NCBI GenBank assembly: GCA_024638905.1
Contig: JAHEJH010000045.1
Span: forward strand, 1 to 13,029
Reading direction: 5' to 3'
Length of the DNA: 13,029 nucleotides
Source of the DNA: Luminiphilus sp.
Lineage (GTDB): Bacteria; Pseudomonadota; Gammaproteobacteria; Pseudomonadales; Halieaceae
Positions 6,942-13,029 of this stretch are shown here, one piece after another. How positions within the stretch are numbered: position 1 is the stretch's first letter; every line of letters begins with the position of its first letter. The notes under the pieces are model-generated. The model did not search any database. It was not told the DNA's origin and saw only the letters and a program-made list of their open reading frames with translations. The position numbers and the translations under genes were made by a program.

Positions 6942-8084
6942 TTGAACCCAAACCTCATTAAATCCCTGTGGGCAGTGGCTTTGGCCATAGGCCTGAGCGT
7001 CGGCGGTACTGCGCTGATCAAGGCCAACAAGGTGACCACTACCTCGGTCGAGCGCATACCTATGCCGGTGGCAGCCACTGTCTTTAAACAGCAGCCAATG
7101 TTTACCCGCAACGCCAACTACCTCGGCATGATCAAGGCCGGGTCAGACAGCGTCGTGGGTTTTGAGGTAGCGGGCGTATTGACCGACCTGCCTGCCACTG
7201 AGGGCATGCGCGTGTCCCCGGGCGACGTGCTGGCCCAATTAGGTACGGACCGCAGGCAGGCGCGCCTGGATGCCGCCGCCGCCAGCTATAGCCGCGTATC
7301 AGCCGAGCGGGCTCAAGCGGAAGCGCGAGCCGAGCGGATCGCGCAGTTGGTAGAGGACGGGTCTGCTTCCGAACAGGATTACGACGACGCACGATTCTCG
7401 GCACAGGCCCTGGCCGCGGCAGAGAGCACCGCCGCCGCGCAGCGTCAGTCGGCGCAACTGGAGTTGGAAAAGAGCACCTTGCGCGCGCCCTTCGAGGCCG
7501 TGGTGGCCGAGCGGCTGGTGCAAACCGGTGGGGTCGTCGCACCCGGCACGCCGGTACTCCGATTGGTGACCGCCACGGGCCGAGAGGCACACGTGGGCGT
7601 CCCCGCTGATGTGGCACGGCGGCTGGTGGCCGGAAATGCCTACACACTGGCATTGAAGGGAGAGCGGGTCACCGCCGAACTGCGCTCCATCCGGGATGAT
7701 CTCGATGCCACGACGCTTACCGTCGGCGCTGTCTTTGATCTCCCCGCGAGTACCGCAGTGGCAGTAGGCGAATCAGCAGTGCTGCAGATTGCCGAAACCG
7801 TCGACTCCGCCGGCGGCTGGCTGCCTATCTCGGCACTGCTGGAGGCCCCCCGGGGTCTCTGGGACGTCCTCACGATCACACCAGACGCTGAGGGCAAGCA
7901 GCGAGCACAGCGTGAGAGTGTCGAAATTCTTTACACCCGCGGCAACGAGGTCTTTGTGCGCGGCACCCTCGCAAACGAGGCAGCCGTGGTGGCTTCGGGC
8001 TTGCAACGCATCAGCCCCGGCGACCTGGTCGAGCCCGTATTTAATGACGCCATGCCCAACCCTGCAGCGGCACCAGGCTCATGA
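6942..8084 (+). CDS. RND efflux periplasmic adaptor (membrane fusion protein)
   Basis: This 380-residue protein is the periplasmic adaptor linking an RND pump to an outer-membrane channel. An N-terminal hydrophobic segment (about 8-27, SLWAVALAIGLSVGGTALI) acts as signal or anchor. There is no lipobox cysteine, so it is unlikely to be a lipoprotein. The barrel-sandwich (lipoyl-like) halves lie at about 66-102 (VVGFEVAGVLTDLPATEGMRVSPGDVLAQLG) and 168-205 (STLRAPFEAVVAERLVQTGGVVAPG). An Ala/Glu/Arg-rich helical hairpin lies between them (about 104-165). A beta-barrel domain (about 207-280) and a membrane-proximal domain follow. The first possible start in this frame is TTG at 6942, since an in-frame TGA lies at 6921-6923; GTG at 6975 is the alternative. 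Neither has a good ribosome-binding site. Its stop overlaps the pump start by 4 nt. Confidence 0.92.
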   Translation: MNPNLIKSLWAVALAIGLSVGGTALIKANKVTTTSVERIPMPVAATVFKQQPMFTRNANYLGMIKAGSDSVVGFEVAGVLTDLPATEGMRVSPGDVLAQLGTDRRQARLDAAAASYSRVSAERAQAEARAERIAQLVEDGSASEQDYDDARFSAQALAAAESTAAAQRQSAQLELEKSTLRAPFEAVVAERLVQTGGVVAPGTPVLRLVTATGREAHVGVPADVARRLVAGNAYTLALKGERVTAELRSIRDDLDATTLTVGAVFDLPASTAVAVGESAVLQIAETVDSAGGWLPISALLEAPRGLWDVLTITPDAEGKQRAQRESVEILYTRGNEVFVRGTLANEAAVVASGLQRISPGDLVEPVFNDAMPNPAAAPGS

Positions 8085-11000
8085 TCGCTAAACTCCTCCA
8101 CGCCAATACGCGCTATCTGGCGCTGGTAATTCTGACCATTTTGGTGGTGGGCTATACCAGCATGAGCGGTATGGCGCGCAAGGAAGACCCGGCCATCACC
8201 CCGTGGTTTGCCAAAATACAGATTTTCTTCCCTGGCGCGAGTCCTGCCAGAGTCGAAGCGCTGATTACCAAACCCATGGTCGATGCCCTCCGCGAAGAGC
8301 CCGATGTCATGGAGGTTGATGGCACCTCCGCGTCCGGTGTGTCACTGATTTTCGTAGAGGTCGACTACAAAGCACCCCCGGCCCGACTCAAACAGATCAT
8401 GGCCGAGCTGCGGGACGTCGTTGACCGGGTGGCGATGACGTTCCCTCCCGGCACCTCACCGCCAGACTTCGATGATGAAATCTGGACTGAGTTCGTCAAA
8501 ATTATCGCCATCAGCGGTGCTGACGGCCGTGAGCTGTCGCCGGCTCAACTGCGGCGGCAGTCACTGCTCTTTGCCGACGCTGTCCGCAACGTGCCGATGA
8601 CAAGGCGGGTCAAGTTATATGGCCTGCCCCACGAAGAGGTGCGCGTTGAACTCGACGAGACGCGGTTGTCGATGCTGGGCATTTCGATCGGCGAGGTCTC
8701 CGCAGCGCTCGCCGAGGCCGATGCAAGGGCACCTGCCGGCCAGCTAACCGGTGCAGGCGCCGCCTTAACGGTAGAGCTGACCGGAGAATTCACTGATCTC
8801 GAATCAGTGCGTAATGTGATCGTACGCGGCCTGCCCGATGGACGTGCGATCCGCATTTCAGATCTCGCGGAGGTGCGTAAGACCGAGGTTACGCCCTTCG
8901 AGAGCGTGTCACTCTCCAACGGTCAGCGATCGGTACTCATTGCGGCCGAGATGCAACCGGGCTACCAGGTGGACCGCTATGGTGCCACATTCGACGCGTT
9001 CCTCGAGTCCTATCGCGCCGCTGCGCCCAATGGCGTGAGCATTGAGACCAGTTTTGATCAGGCGGGCTACACCAAAGACCGTCTGCTGAGCGTGGGCAAA
9101 AATTTGTTTATGGGTATTGCTCTGGTGCTCATGGTACTGCTAGTCACGTTAGGCTGGCGCGCAGCGCTCGTGGTCGCCGTGATTCTGCCGCTGTGCACGT
9201 TGACGTCGATGATCGCCCTCTTCTATCTGAAAATTCCGATTCAGCATATGTCAGTGACCGGGCTCGTCGTAGCGCTGGGTCTACTGGTCGACGGCTCCAT
9301 TGTGATGACCGATGAGATTCGCAAACGTCTTTTGGCGGGATTGCCGCCAACCGAGGCGATGCGTGGTGCGGTGACGCGCATGCGCATTCCGCTGATGTCC
9401 TCCACCCTGACCACGGTCCTGGCTTTCATTCCGATGGTGTTGCTGCCCGGCGCCGGAGGCGACTTCCTGGGATCGATTGCCGTGGCGGTGGTTGCGATGC
9501 TGGTGTCGTCCTTCGTGCTGGCAGTGACCGTGACGCCGGTTCTCGCCTCTCGCTGGCTGCCCTCAGGCCTTGCGCTCGAGCGTCGGTGGTGGCGCGCGGG
9601 CGCCGAAAACCAAAAATTGACGGATGCATTCCGACGCTCACTCGATTGGTCCATTCGTAACCCGCTGGGTGCCTTTGCCCTCGCTCTGGCGCTGCCAATG
9701 ACCGGGTTTCTTAGCCTCAGCACACTGACCTTGCAATTCTTCCCGGGCACCGACCGCGACCAAATGTATCTGGACGTCAAACTGCCCGAGGGCGCATCGA
9801 TTGACGATTCGTTGGCACTGGTCGGCCAGGTCGATCAAAAGCTGCGCGCCGAGCCCCTGATTCGCCGGGTCGACTGGTCGATTGGGGAGAGCCCGCCCGA
9901 GTTCTACTACAACCTGCGCGCCAACGTAAAAGGTGTGCCCAGCTGGTCCCGGGCGCTGGTTTTGACCACCGACGAGAACCAGACCGATGCGCTGATCCGA
10001 CGCCTGCAAATAGAGATCGATCGGGAGTATCCGCAGGCGCAGATCCTGGTTCGTGGTATTGACCAGGGCCCGCCGGTAGAGGCCCCACTTGAGGTGCGGC
10101 TGTATGGTCCCAGCACAGAAACCCTAAAGGAACTTGGGGAGCAATTTCGGCGGCGCATGGCCGCCCTACCCGATATCACACATACCAGGGTCTCGATGGC
10201 GCCAGCGCCACCTAAAGTGGTCTTTGATCTCGACGAATCTGCGTTAAAGCGCACCGGGCTCAGTAAAGCCGAGGTCGCGCGGGGAATTGAAAGTGCCTTG
10301 AAGGGACGTGTCGGCGGCGAGTTACTTGAGGGCACCGAGCGGCTGCCGGTTCGGGCGATCCTGAAGCGCGAGGAATGGGACAGCACCGACGACCTCGCCA
10401 ATATCCGCATTCCTGTGCAGCGCCTCGGCAACGAGACGCTGGTACCCGCTGTGCCCCTCAGCGCATTGGGCAGTGTGGCGCTCATCCCCGATGAGAGCCC
10501 CATTGCTCGCAAAAACGGTGACCGGCTTAATAACGTGCAGGGATTCCTCAAGCGCGGCGTATTGCCCGAGGAAGCCTTGAAAATGCTGGCGGCAGATTTA
10601 AAGGCCAATCCGATCGCCCTGCCCAGCGGGTATTTTCTTGAGTTCGGTGGCGACAGCCAGGAGCGTGGCGAGCTGGTTGCAGATCTGATGGCCCCATTGG
10701 GCACGATCATTGCCGCCATGCTGGCAACCATCCTGCTGACCTTTAACTCCTGGCGACTGACCGGCATCGCGTTTGGTGTCACCGGTTGCTCCTTTGGTCT
10801 CAGCCTGCTGGCACTGGCGGTATTCCAGTACCCATTAGGTATTCAGGCGTTGATTGGTGTCATCGGCTCGGTGGGCGTCTCGATTAATGCGGCGATCATC
10901 ATTCTCAGCGGGCTCAAATTGAATGAACAGGCAAGCCTTGGGGATCCCGATGCGATTGTCGATGTGGTGATGGATGCGAGTCGACACATCGTCTCAACCA

Positions 11001-11224
11001 CCGTGACCACATTTGGCGGCTTCTTACCTTTGATTCTGGAGGGCAGCCAGTTTTGGCCGCCTTTCGCGATGGCGATCGCAGGCGGCGTGCTGCTCTCGAC
11101 GATCGTATCGTTTTACCTCGTGCCACCGCTCTATACCCTGTTGATGCATCCCGGGCGCCATTTCCTTAAGCCCAAACCTCAAGCAAGGGCTGAACCGCCC
11201 ATCGCGCTCAGGGAGGCCGCATGA
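8081..11224 (+). CDS. RND family efflux permease with altered proton-relay residues
   Basis: A 1047-residue inner-membrane RND transporter that exports small molecules using the proton gradient. It has the usual duplicated layout: TM1 at about 10-28, a large periplasmic porter loop (about 30-335), TM2-6 (about 340-490), TM7 (about 530-550), a second porter loop (about 555-865) and TM8-12 (about 870-1022). In TM4 the signature reads GLLVDGSIV: D404 matches AcrB D407 but G405 stands where AcrB has D408. In TM10, GVSINAAII puts N936 where AcrB has the essential K940. The HAE-type overall sequence suggests drug or lipophile export rather than metal export; the substrate is unknown. It overlaps the adaptor and tetR genes by 4 nt each. 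No outer-membrane channel gene is adjacent, so a shared TolC-like channel is likely. Confidence 0.95.
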   Translation: MIAKLLHANTRYLALVILTILVVGYTSMSGMARKEDPAITPWFAKIQIFFPGASPARVEALITKPMVDALREEPDVMEVDGTSASGVSLIFVEVDYKAPPARLKQIMAELRDVVDRVAMTFPPGTSPPDFDDEIWTEFVKIIAISGADGRELSPAQLRRQSLLFADAVRNVPMTRRVKLYGLPHEEVRVELDETRLSMLGISIGEVSAALAEADARAPAGQLTGAGAALTVELTGEFTDLESVRNVIVRGLPDGRAIRISDLAEVRKTEVTPFESVSLSNGQRSVLIAAEMQPGYQVDRYGATFDAFLESYRAAAPNGVSIETSFDQAGYTKDRLLSVGKNLFMGIALVLMVLLVTLGWRAALVVAVILPLCTLTSMIALFYLKIPIQHMSVTGLVVALGLLVDGSIVMTDEIRKRLLAGLPPTEAMRGAVTRMRIPLMSSTLTTVLAFIPMVLLPGAGGDFLGSIAVAVVAMLVSSFVLAVTVTPVLASRWLPSGLALERRWWRAGAENQKLTDAFRRSLDWSIRNPLGAFALALALPMTGFLSLSTLTLQFFPGTDRDQMYLDVKLPEGASIDDSLALVGQVDQKLRAEPLIRRVDWSIGESPPEFYYNLRANVKGVPSWSRALVLTTDENQTDALIRRLQIEIDREYPQAQILVRGIDQGPPVEAPLEVRLYGPSTETLKELGEQFRRRMAALPDITHTRVSMAPAPPKVVFDLDESALKRTGLSKAEVARGIESALKGRVGGELLEGTERLPVRAILKREEWDSTDDLANIRIPVQRLGNETLVPAVPLSALGSVALIPDESPIARKNGDRLNNVQGFLKRGVLPEEALKMLAADLKANPIALPSGYFLEFGGDSQERGELVADLMAPLGTIIAAMLATILLTFNSWRLTGIAFGVTGCSFGLSLLALAVFQYPLGIQALIGVIGSVGVSINAAIIILSGLKLNEQASLGDPDAIVDVVMDASRHIVSTTVTTFGGFLPLILEGSQFWPPFAMAIAGGVLLSTIVSFYLVPPLYTLLMHPGRHFLKPKPQARAEPPIALREAA

Positions 11225-11841
11225 GTCAGGCCCGCTGCAACTATCATCACGGCGACCTGCGCAATGCGCTGATTGTTGCCGCAGCGGAACTGATCGAGCG
11301 CAATGGCACATTGGACTTTTCCATGGCGGAAGCGGCGGCGCGCGCAGGGGTCAGCGCCGCCGCACCCTACCGGCACTTTGCAGATAAAGAAGAATTGCTG
11401 CGTGCAGTGCGAGAGCTGGCGATTTTAGGCTTGGGATATGTGGCAGCCGATACCGCTGCGAAGCACCCCGCCGGCTCGATCGACAGCATTCTCGCCATGG
11501 GACACACCTATCTGAGCTATGCGCGAGAGAAGCGCGCTTTTTTCTCACTGATGTGGGAGGACCGCGGGGACATGGCGGAGCGACGCGAGAAAGTGAGTGA
11601 GGAACACGGCGGCTTTATGGTGCTAGTTGATCTGGTGAGCGCGTTCTGCAAGACGAACGGGCACGAATCGGTGAACAGCCTGCACCTCGCCACCCAGATC
11701 TGGTCCATGGGGCACGGCATTGCCACACTCGAGGCCAACCAACTGCTTGATCTGTTTGATCGCTCGATTCAACCCGAGGCACTACTGGATCAGAGTGTGC
11801 GCACCATGCTCGCCGGCGTGGTGAGTGCCTCCGCTGCCTGA
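11221..11841 (+). CDS. TetR/AcrR family repressor with WHG C-terminal domain
   Basis: A 206-residue transcriptional repressor. The N-terminal YHHGDLR (8-14) followed by a TetR-type helix-turn-helix (about 32-56; FSMAEAAARAGVSAAAPYRHFADKEEL) is typical of the TetR subgroup with a WHG domain. The ligand-binding domain carries the name-giving residues in IWSMGHGIATL (W161, H165, G166). The start codon overlaps the pump stop as ATGA, and a strong ribosome-binding site, GGGAGG (11211-11216), lies inside the end of the pump gene. Being the last gene of the efflux operon, it would be induced with the pump it presumably represses, giving negative feedback. Its probable operator is the nested palindrome at 6855-6897, 4.3 kb upstream. 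The inducer is likely a pump substrate but cannot be named. Confidence 0.93.
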   Translation: MSQARCNYHHGDLRNALIVAAAELIERNGTLDFSMAEAAARAGVSAAAPYRHFADKEELLRAVRELAILGLGYVAADTAAKHPAGSIDSILAMGHTYLSYAREKRAFFSLMWEDRGDMAERREKVSEEHGGFMVLVDLVSAFCKTNGHESVNSLHLATQIWSMGHGIATLEANQLLDLFDRSIQPEALLDQSVRTMLAGVVSASAA

Positions 11842-11865
11842 CAGGCGCCCTGCGCACCATTTCAC

Positions 11866-11894
11866 TTGGCCCCACTCTGCTGGGGTGGGATACT
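11866..11894 (+). promoter_or_regulatory. Promoter of the tRNA-Arg gene
   Basis: TTGGCC (11866-11871) and GATACT (11889-11894) have the ideal 17-nt spacing and are followed by a GC-rich discriminator (TCGCCCGCG). Transcription would start about 3-4 nt before the tRNA. GC-rich discriminators are characteristic of stable-RNA promoters under stringent (ppGpp) control. The spacer contains a small CCCCA/TGGGG hairpin. Confidence 0.55.
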
Positions 11895-11903
11895 TCGCCC
11901 GCG

Positions 11904-11980
11904 CCGCCCGTAGCACAACTGGATAGTGCAACGGCCTTCTAAGCCGTAGGTTGCAGGTTCGAGTCCTGCCGGGCGGGCCA
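11904..11980 (+). tRNA. tRNA-Arg (anticodon UCU)
   Basis: A complete 77-nt cloverleaf. The acceptor stem CCGCCCG (11904-11910) pairs perfectly with CGGGCGG (11970-11976), followed by discriminator G and an encoded CCA (11978-11980). The D stem is GCAC/GTGC (11913-11916 with 11926-11929). The anticodon stem is ACGGC/GCCGT around loop CTTCTAA with anticodon TCT at 11938-11940, reading AGA and AGG. The T stem is GCAGG/CCTGC around TTCGAGT (11958-11964). It stands alone between tetR and the ASCH gene. No integrase or duplicated 3' end suggests use as an integration site in this window. Confidence 0.97.
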
Positions 11981-12078
11981 ATCCCTTTGACTCCGTTAGC
12001 CACACCCGGGCGACTAGGCAGCCAAGACAAATTACAGCATCATCAGCGCCATAAAAGTGACACGCGCTCGGAGGGTTT

Positions 12079-12579
12079 ATGCCCCGCCACATTCTCATTG
12101 CCGATGGTCCTGCCCTGCCTGAACCCACTGAAATCGACAGATTCTGGCAGCGTGCCCGCGAGCAATTCAGCGGGCTTGGCGATGACTATCAAGTCCGTTC
12201 ATTGGGGATAGATGAAGACACCACAACCCAAATTCTCGACTACATCAAAACCCGCGATAAAGTCGCGACTTTCAGCCTGCCCTGGGTGATCGACGCAAAC
12301 GGCTTTCCCTACCCTGAACCGGGTGTCCCGGTGGTGCTCTGCGATTACGCCGGCAAGCCCCGTTTGATTGTCCGGCTCACCGAAATTAGAGAAACCACTT
12401 TCGGTCAGATTGGGCACGCAGAGTCCTCCCTCGACGGCCCGCCCGTTCAGGATCCAGAAGTCTGGATTCCCTTACATCGCCAATATTGGAACGGCCTGCT
12501 GGCCGCTTATGGACGTGAGTGCACTGATGACATGCCGGTGCTGATCGAGCCATTTGACTACGTCGGCGAGATCACCTGA
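12079..12579 (+). CDS. ASCH domain-containing protein
   Basis: This 166-residue cytosolic protein resembles the YhfF-like group of ASCH proteins. ASCH folds bind RNA or nucleosides, and the small E. coli ASCH protein YqfB is an N4-acetylcytidine amidohydrolase. An N-terminal helical part (about 15-58) precedes the ASCH barrel. The K61-x-x-T64 pair (DKVATFSL) has the same spacing as catalytic K21/T24 of YqfB. The strand GKPRLIVRLTEIRETTFGQI (92-111) is the most ASCH-like segment, with E102 a candidate for the catalytic Glu; this alignment is by eye. A conserved-looking W/Y-rich C-terminal part (VWIPLHRQYWNGLLAAYG) follows. The ATG at 12079 has a GGAGGG just upstream. The stop overlaps the start of the FAD oxidoreductase gene by 1 nt (TGATG), so the two are probably translated together. 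The substrate is unknown. Confidence 0.82.
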   Translation: MPRHILIADGPALPEPTEIDRFWQRAREQFSGLGDDYQVRSLGIDEDTTTQILDYIKTRDKVATFSLPWVIDANGFPYPEPGVPVVLCDYAGKPRLIVRLTEIRETTFGQIGHAESSLDGPPVQDPEVWIPLHRQYWNGLLAAYGRECTDDMPVLIEPFDYVGEIT

Positions 12580-13029
12580 TGGCCATTCCAACGCATAGCC
12601 CCTACGTCATTATTGGTGCCGGAATTCACGGACTGAGCACGGCCTATCATCTGGCACTGCAGCTTAAAGCGGCCGGCAAAGGCGACGGCCGCGACATCAT
12701 CATTCTCGATAAGTCAGGGATCTGCTCCGGGGCGACTGGTATTGCCTGCGGGGTGATTCGCAACAACTATTTTCAGCCCGCCATGCGTGAGCTGATGGCC
12801 CACTCGGTGAACATTTGGGAGAGCGACCCCGAGACCTACAGCTATCACCCCGTGGGCTACATGCAGATCAGCTGTGAGTCCATGCGTGAGGATGTGGCAG
12901 CCATTCACTCGCAGCAACAGGCGATTGGCTATGAGTCCGTCTTCGTGGAGGGCGCTGCCGAGAGTGCGCGCTACATGAAGGGCCTGTTCTCAGATTGGCG
13001 CGCACAGGACATCACCTCTGTTCTCCATG
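12579..13029 (+). CDS. FAD-dependent oxidoreductase, DAO family (partial)
   Basis: The first 150 codons of a gene running off the right edge, with no stop in frame. The N-terminus is a Rossmann beta-alpha-beta FAD-binding unit: YVIIGAGIHGLSTAYHLA with GxGxxG at 13-18, and a second strand ending in Asp (IIILDKS, D45) that would contact the FAD ribose. SGATGIACGVIRNNY (about 50-64) corresponds to the segment near the flavin in glycine/D-amino-acid and sarcosine oxidase-like enzymes. This suggests a DAO-type enzyme oxidising an amine or amino acid; the catalytic and substrate-binding parts lie outside the window. The ATG at 12579 overlaps the ASCH stop as TGATG and has only a weak ribosome-binding site (GGCGAG), implying translational coupling. 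Its exact substrate cannot be read here. Confidence 0.85.
   Translation, partial: MAIPTHSPYVIIGAGIHGLSTAYHLALQLKAAGKGDGRDIIILDKSGICSGATGIACGVIRNNYFQPAMRELMAHSVNIWESDPETYSYHPVGYMQISCESMREDVAAIHSQQQAIGYESVFVEGAAESARYMKGLFSDWRAQDITSVLH

Noticed and set aside
9907..10782. 291-codon minus-strand ORF inside the pump gene
   Set aside because: Ser/Arg/Pro-rich composition typical of an antisense shadow. The plus-strand RND protein is continuous and well supported here.
11871..11889. CCCCA...TGGGG hairpin after tetR as a Rho-independent terminator
   Set aside because: The stem is short and not followed by a T-run, and it lies in the spacer between the -35 and -10 boxes of the tRNA promoter.
11904..11980. 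tRNA-Arg as an integration site for a mobile element
   Set aside because: No integrase gene, no second copy of the tRNA 3' end and no compositional shift are seen nearby.

Overview
The window looks like a chromosomal segment of a moderately GC-rich gammaproteobacterium. The evidence is the small-SRP-RNA/dnaX/recR block followed by RNase D and a YcgL-family protein, which are typical gammaproteobacterial genes, and an E. coli-style dnaX frameshift site. A marine lineage such as Halieaceae (OM60/NOR5) is a guess from overall feel, not a demonstrated assignment. Nothing indicates a phage, transposon, integron or CRISPR array.

Left block (about 133-6765, all minus strand, transcribed right to left): ffs (4.5S SRP RNA), dnaX, recR, rnd, a ycgL-like gene, a small four-helix membrane protein, a MoxR-type AAA+ ATPase and a CoxE-type VWA protein. 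From recR to the membrane protein each gene overlaps the next by 4-7 nt, so this stretch reads as one translationally coupled operon. The MoxR/VWA pair follows after a 68-nt gap. The first part handles protein targeting (SRP RNA), the replicative clamp loader, recombinational repair and RNA 3'-end processing. MoxR/VWA pairs generally act as chaperone-like assembly machines. dnaX carries a complete programmed -1 frameshift signal. ybaB/ebfC, normally between dnaX and recR, is absent from its usual place.

Middle block (about 6766-11841, plus strand): a 175-bp divergent intergenic region, then a three-gene RND efflux operon of periplasmic adaptor, RND permease and TetR/AcrR repressor, joined by 4-nt ATGA overlaps. 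The intergenic region holds a nested 43-bp palindrome made of two tandem 21-bp palindromic units that overlap a good sigma70-like promoter. The simplest reading is that the operon's own TetR protein binds there and controls pump and regulator together. No outer-membrane channel gene is present. The pump lacks two residues of the canonical AcrB proton-relay set.

Right block (11842-13029, plus strand): a tRNA-Arg(UCU) gene with its own promoter, then an ASCH-domain protein whose stop codon overlaps the start of a FAD-dependent (DAO-type) oxidoreductase that runs off the window edge.

Most of the window is ordinary housekeeping sequence. The points most worth a second look are the dnaX recoding cassette, the nested operator, the altered proton-relay residues of the RND pump, the missing ybaB, and the ASCH/oxidoreductase pair. 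I see no clear evidence of a wholly new system.
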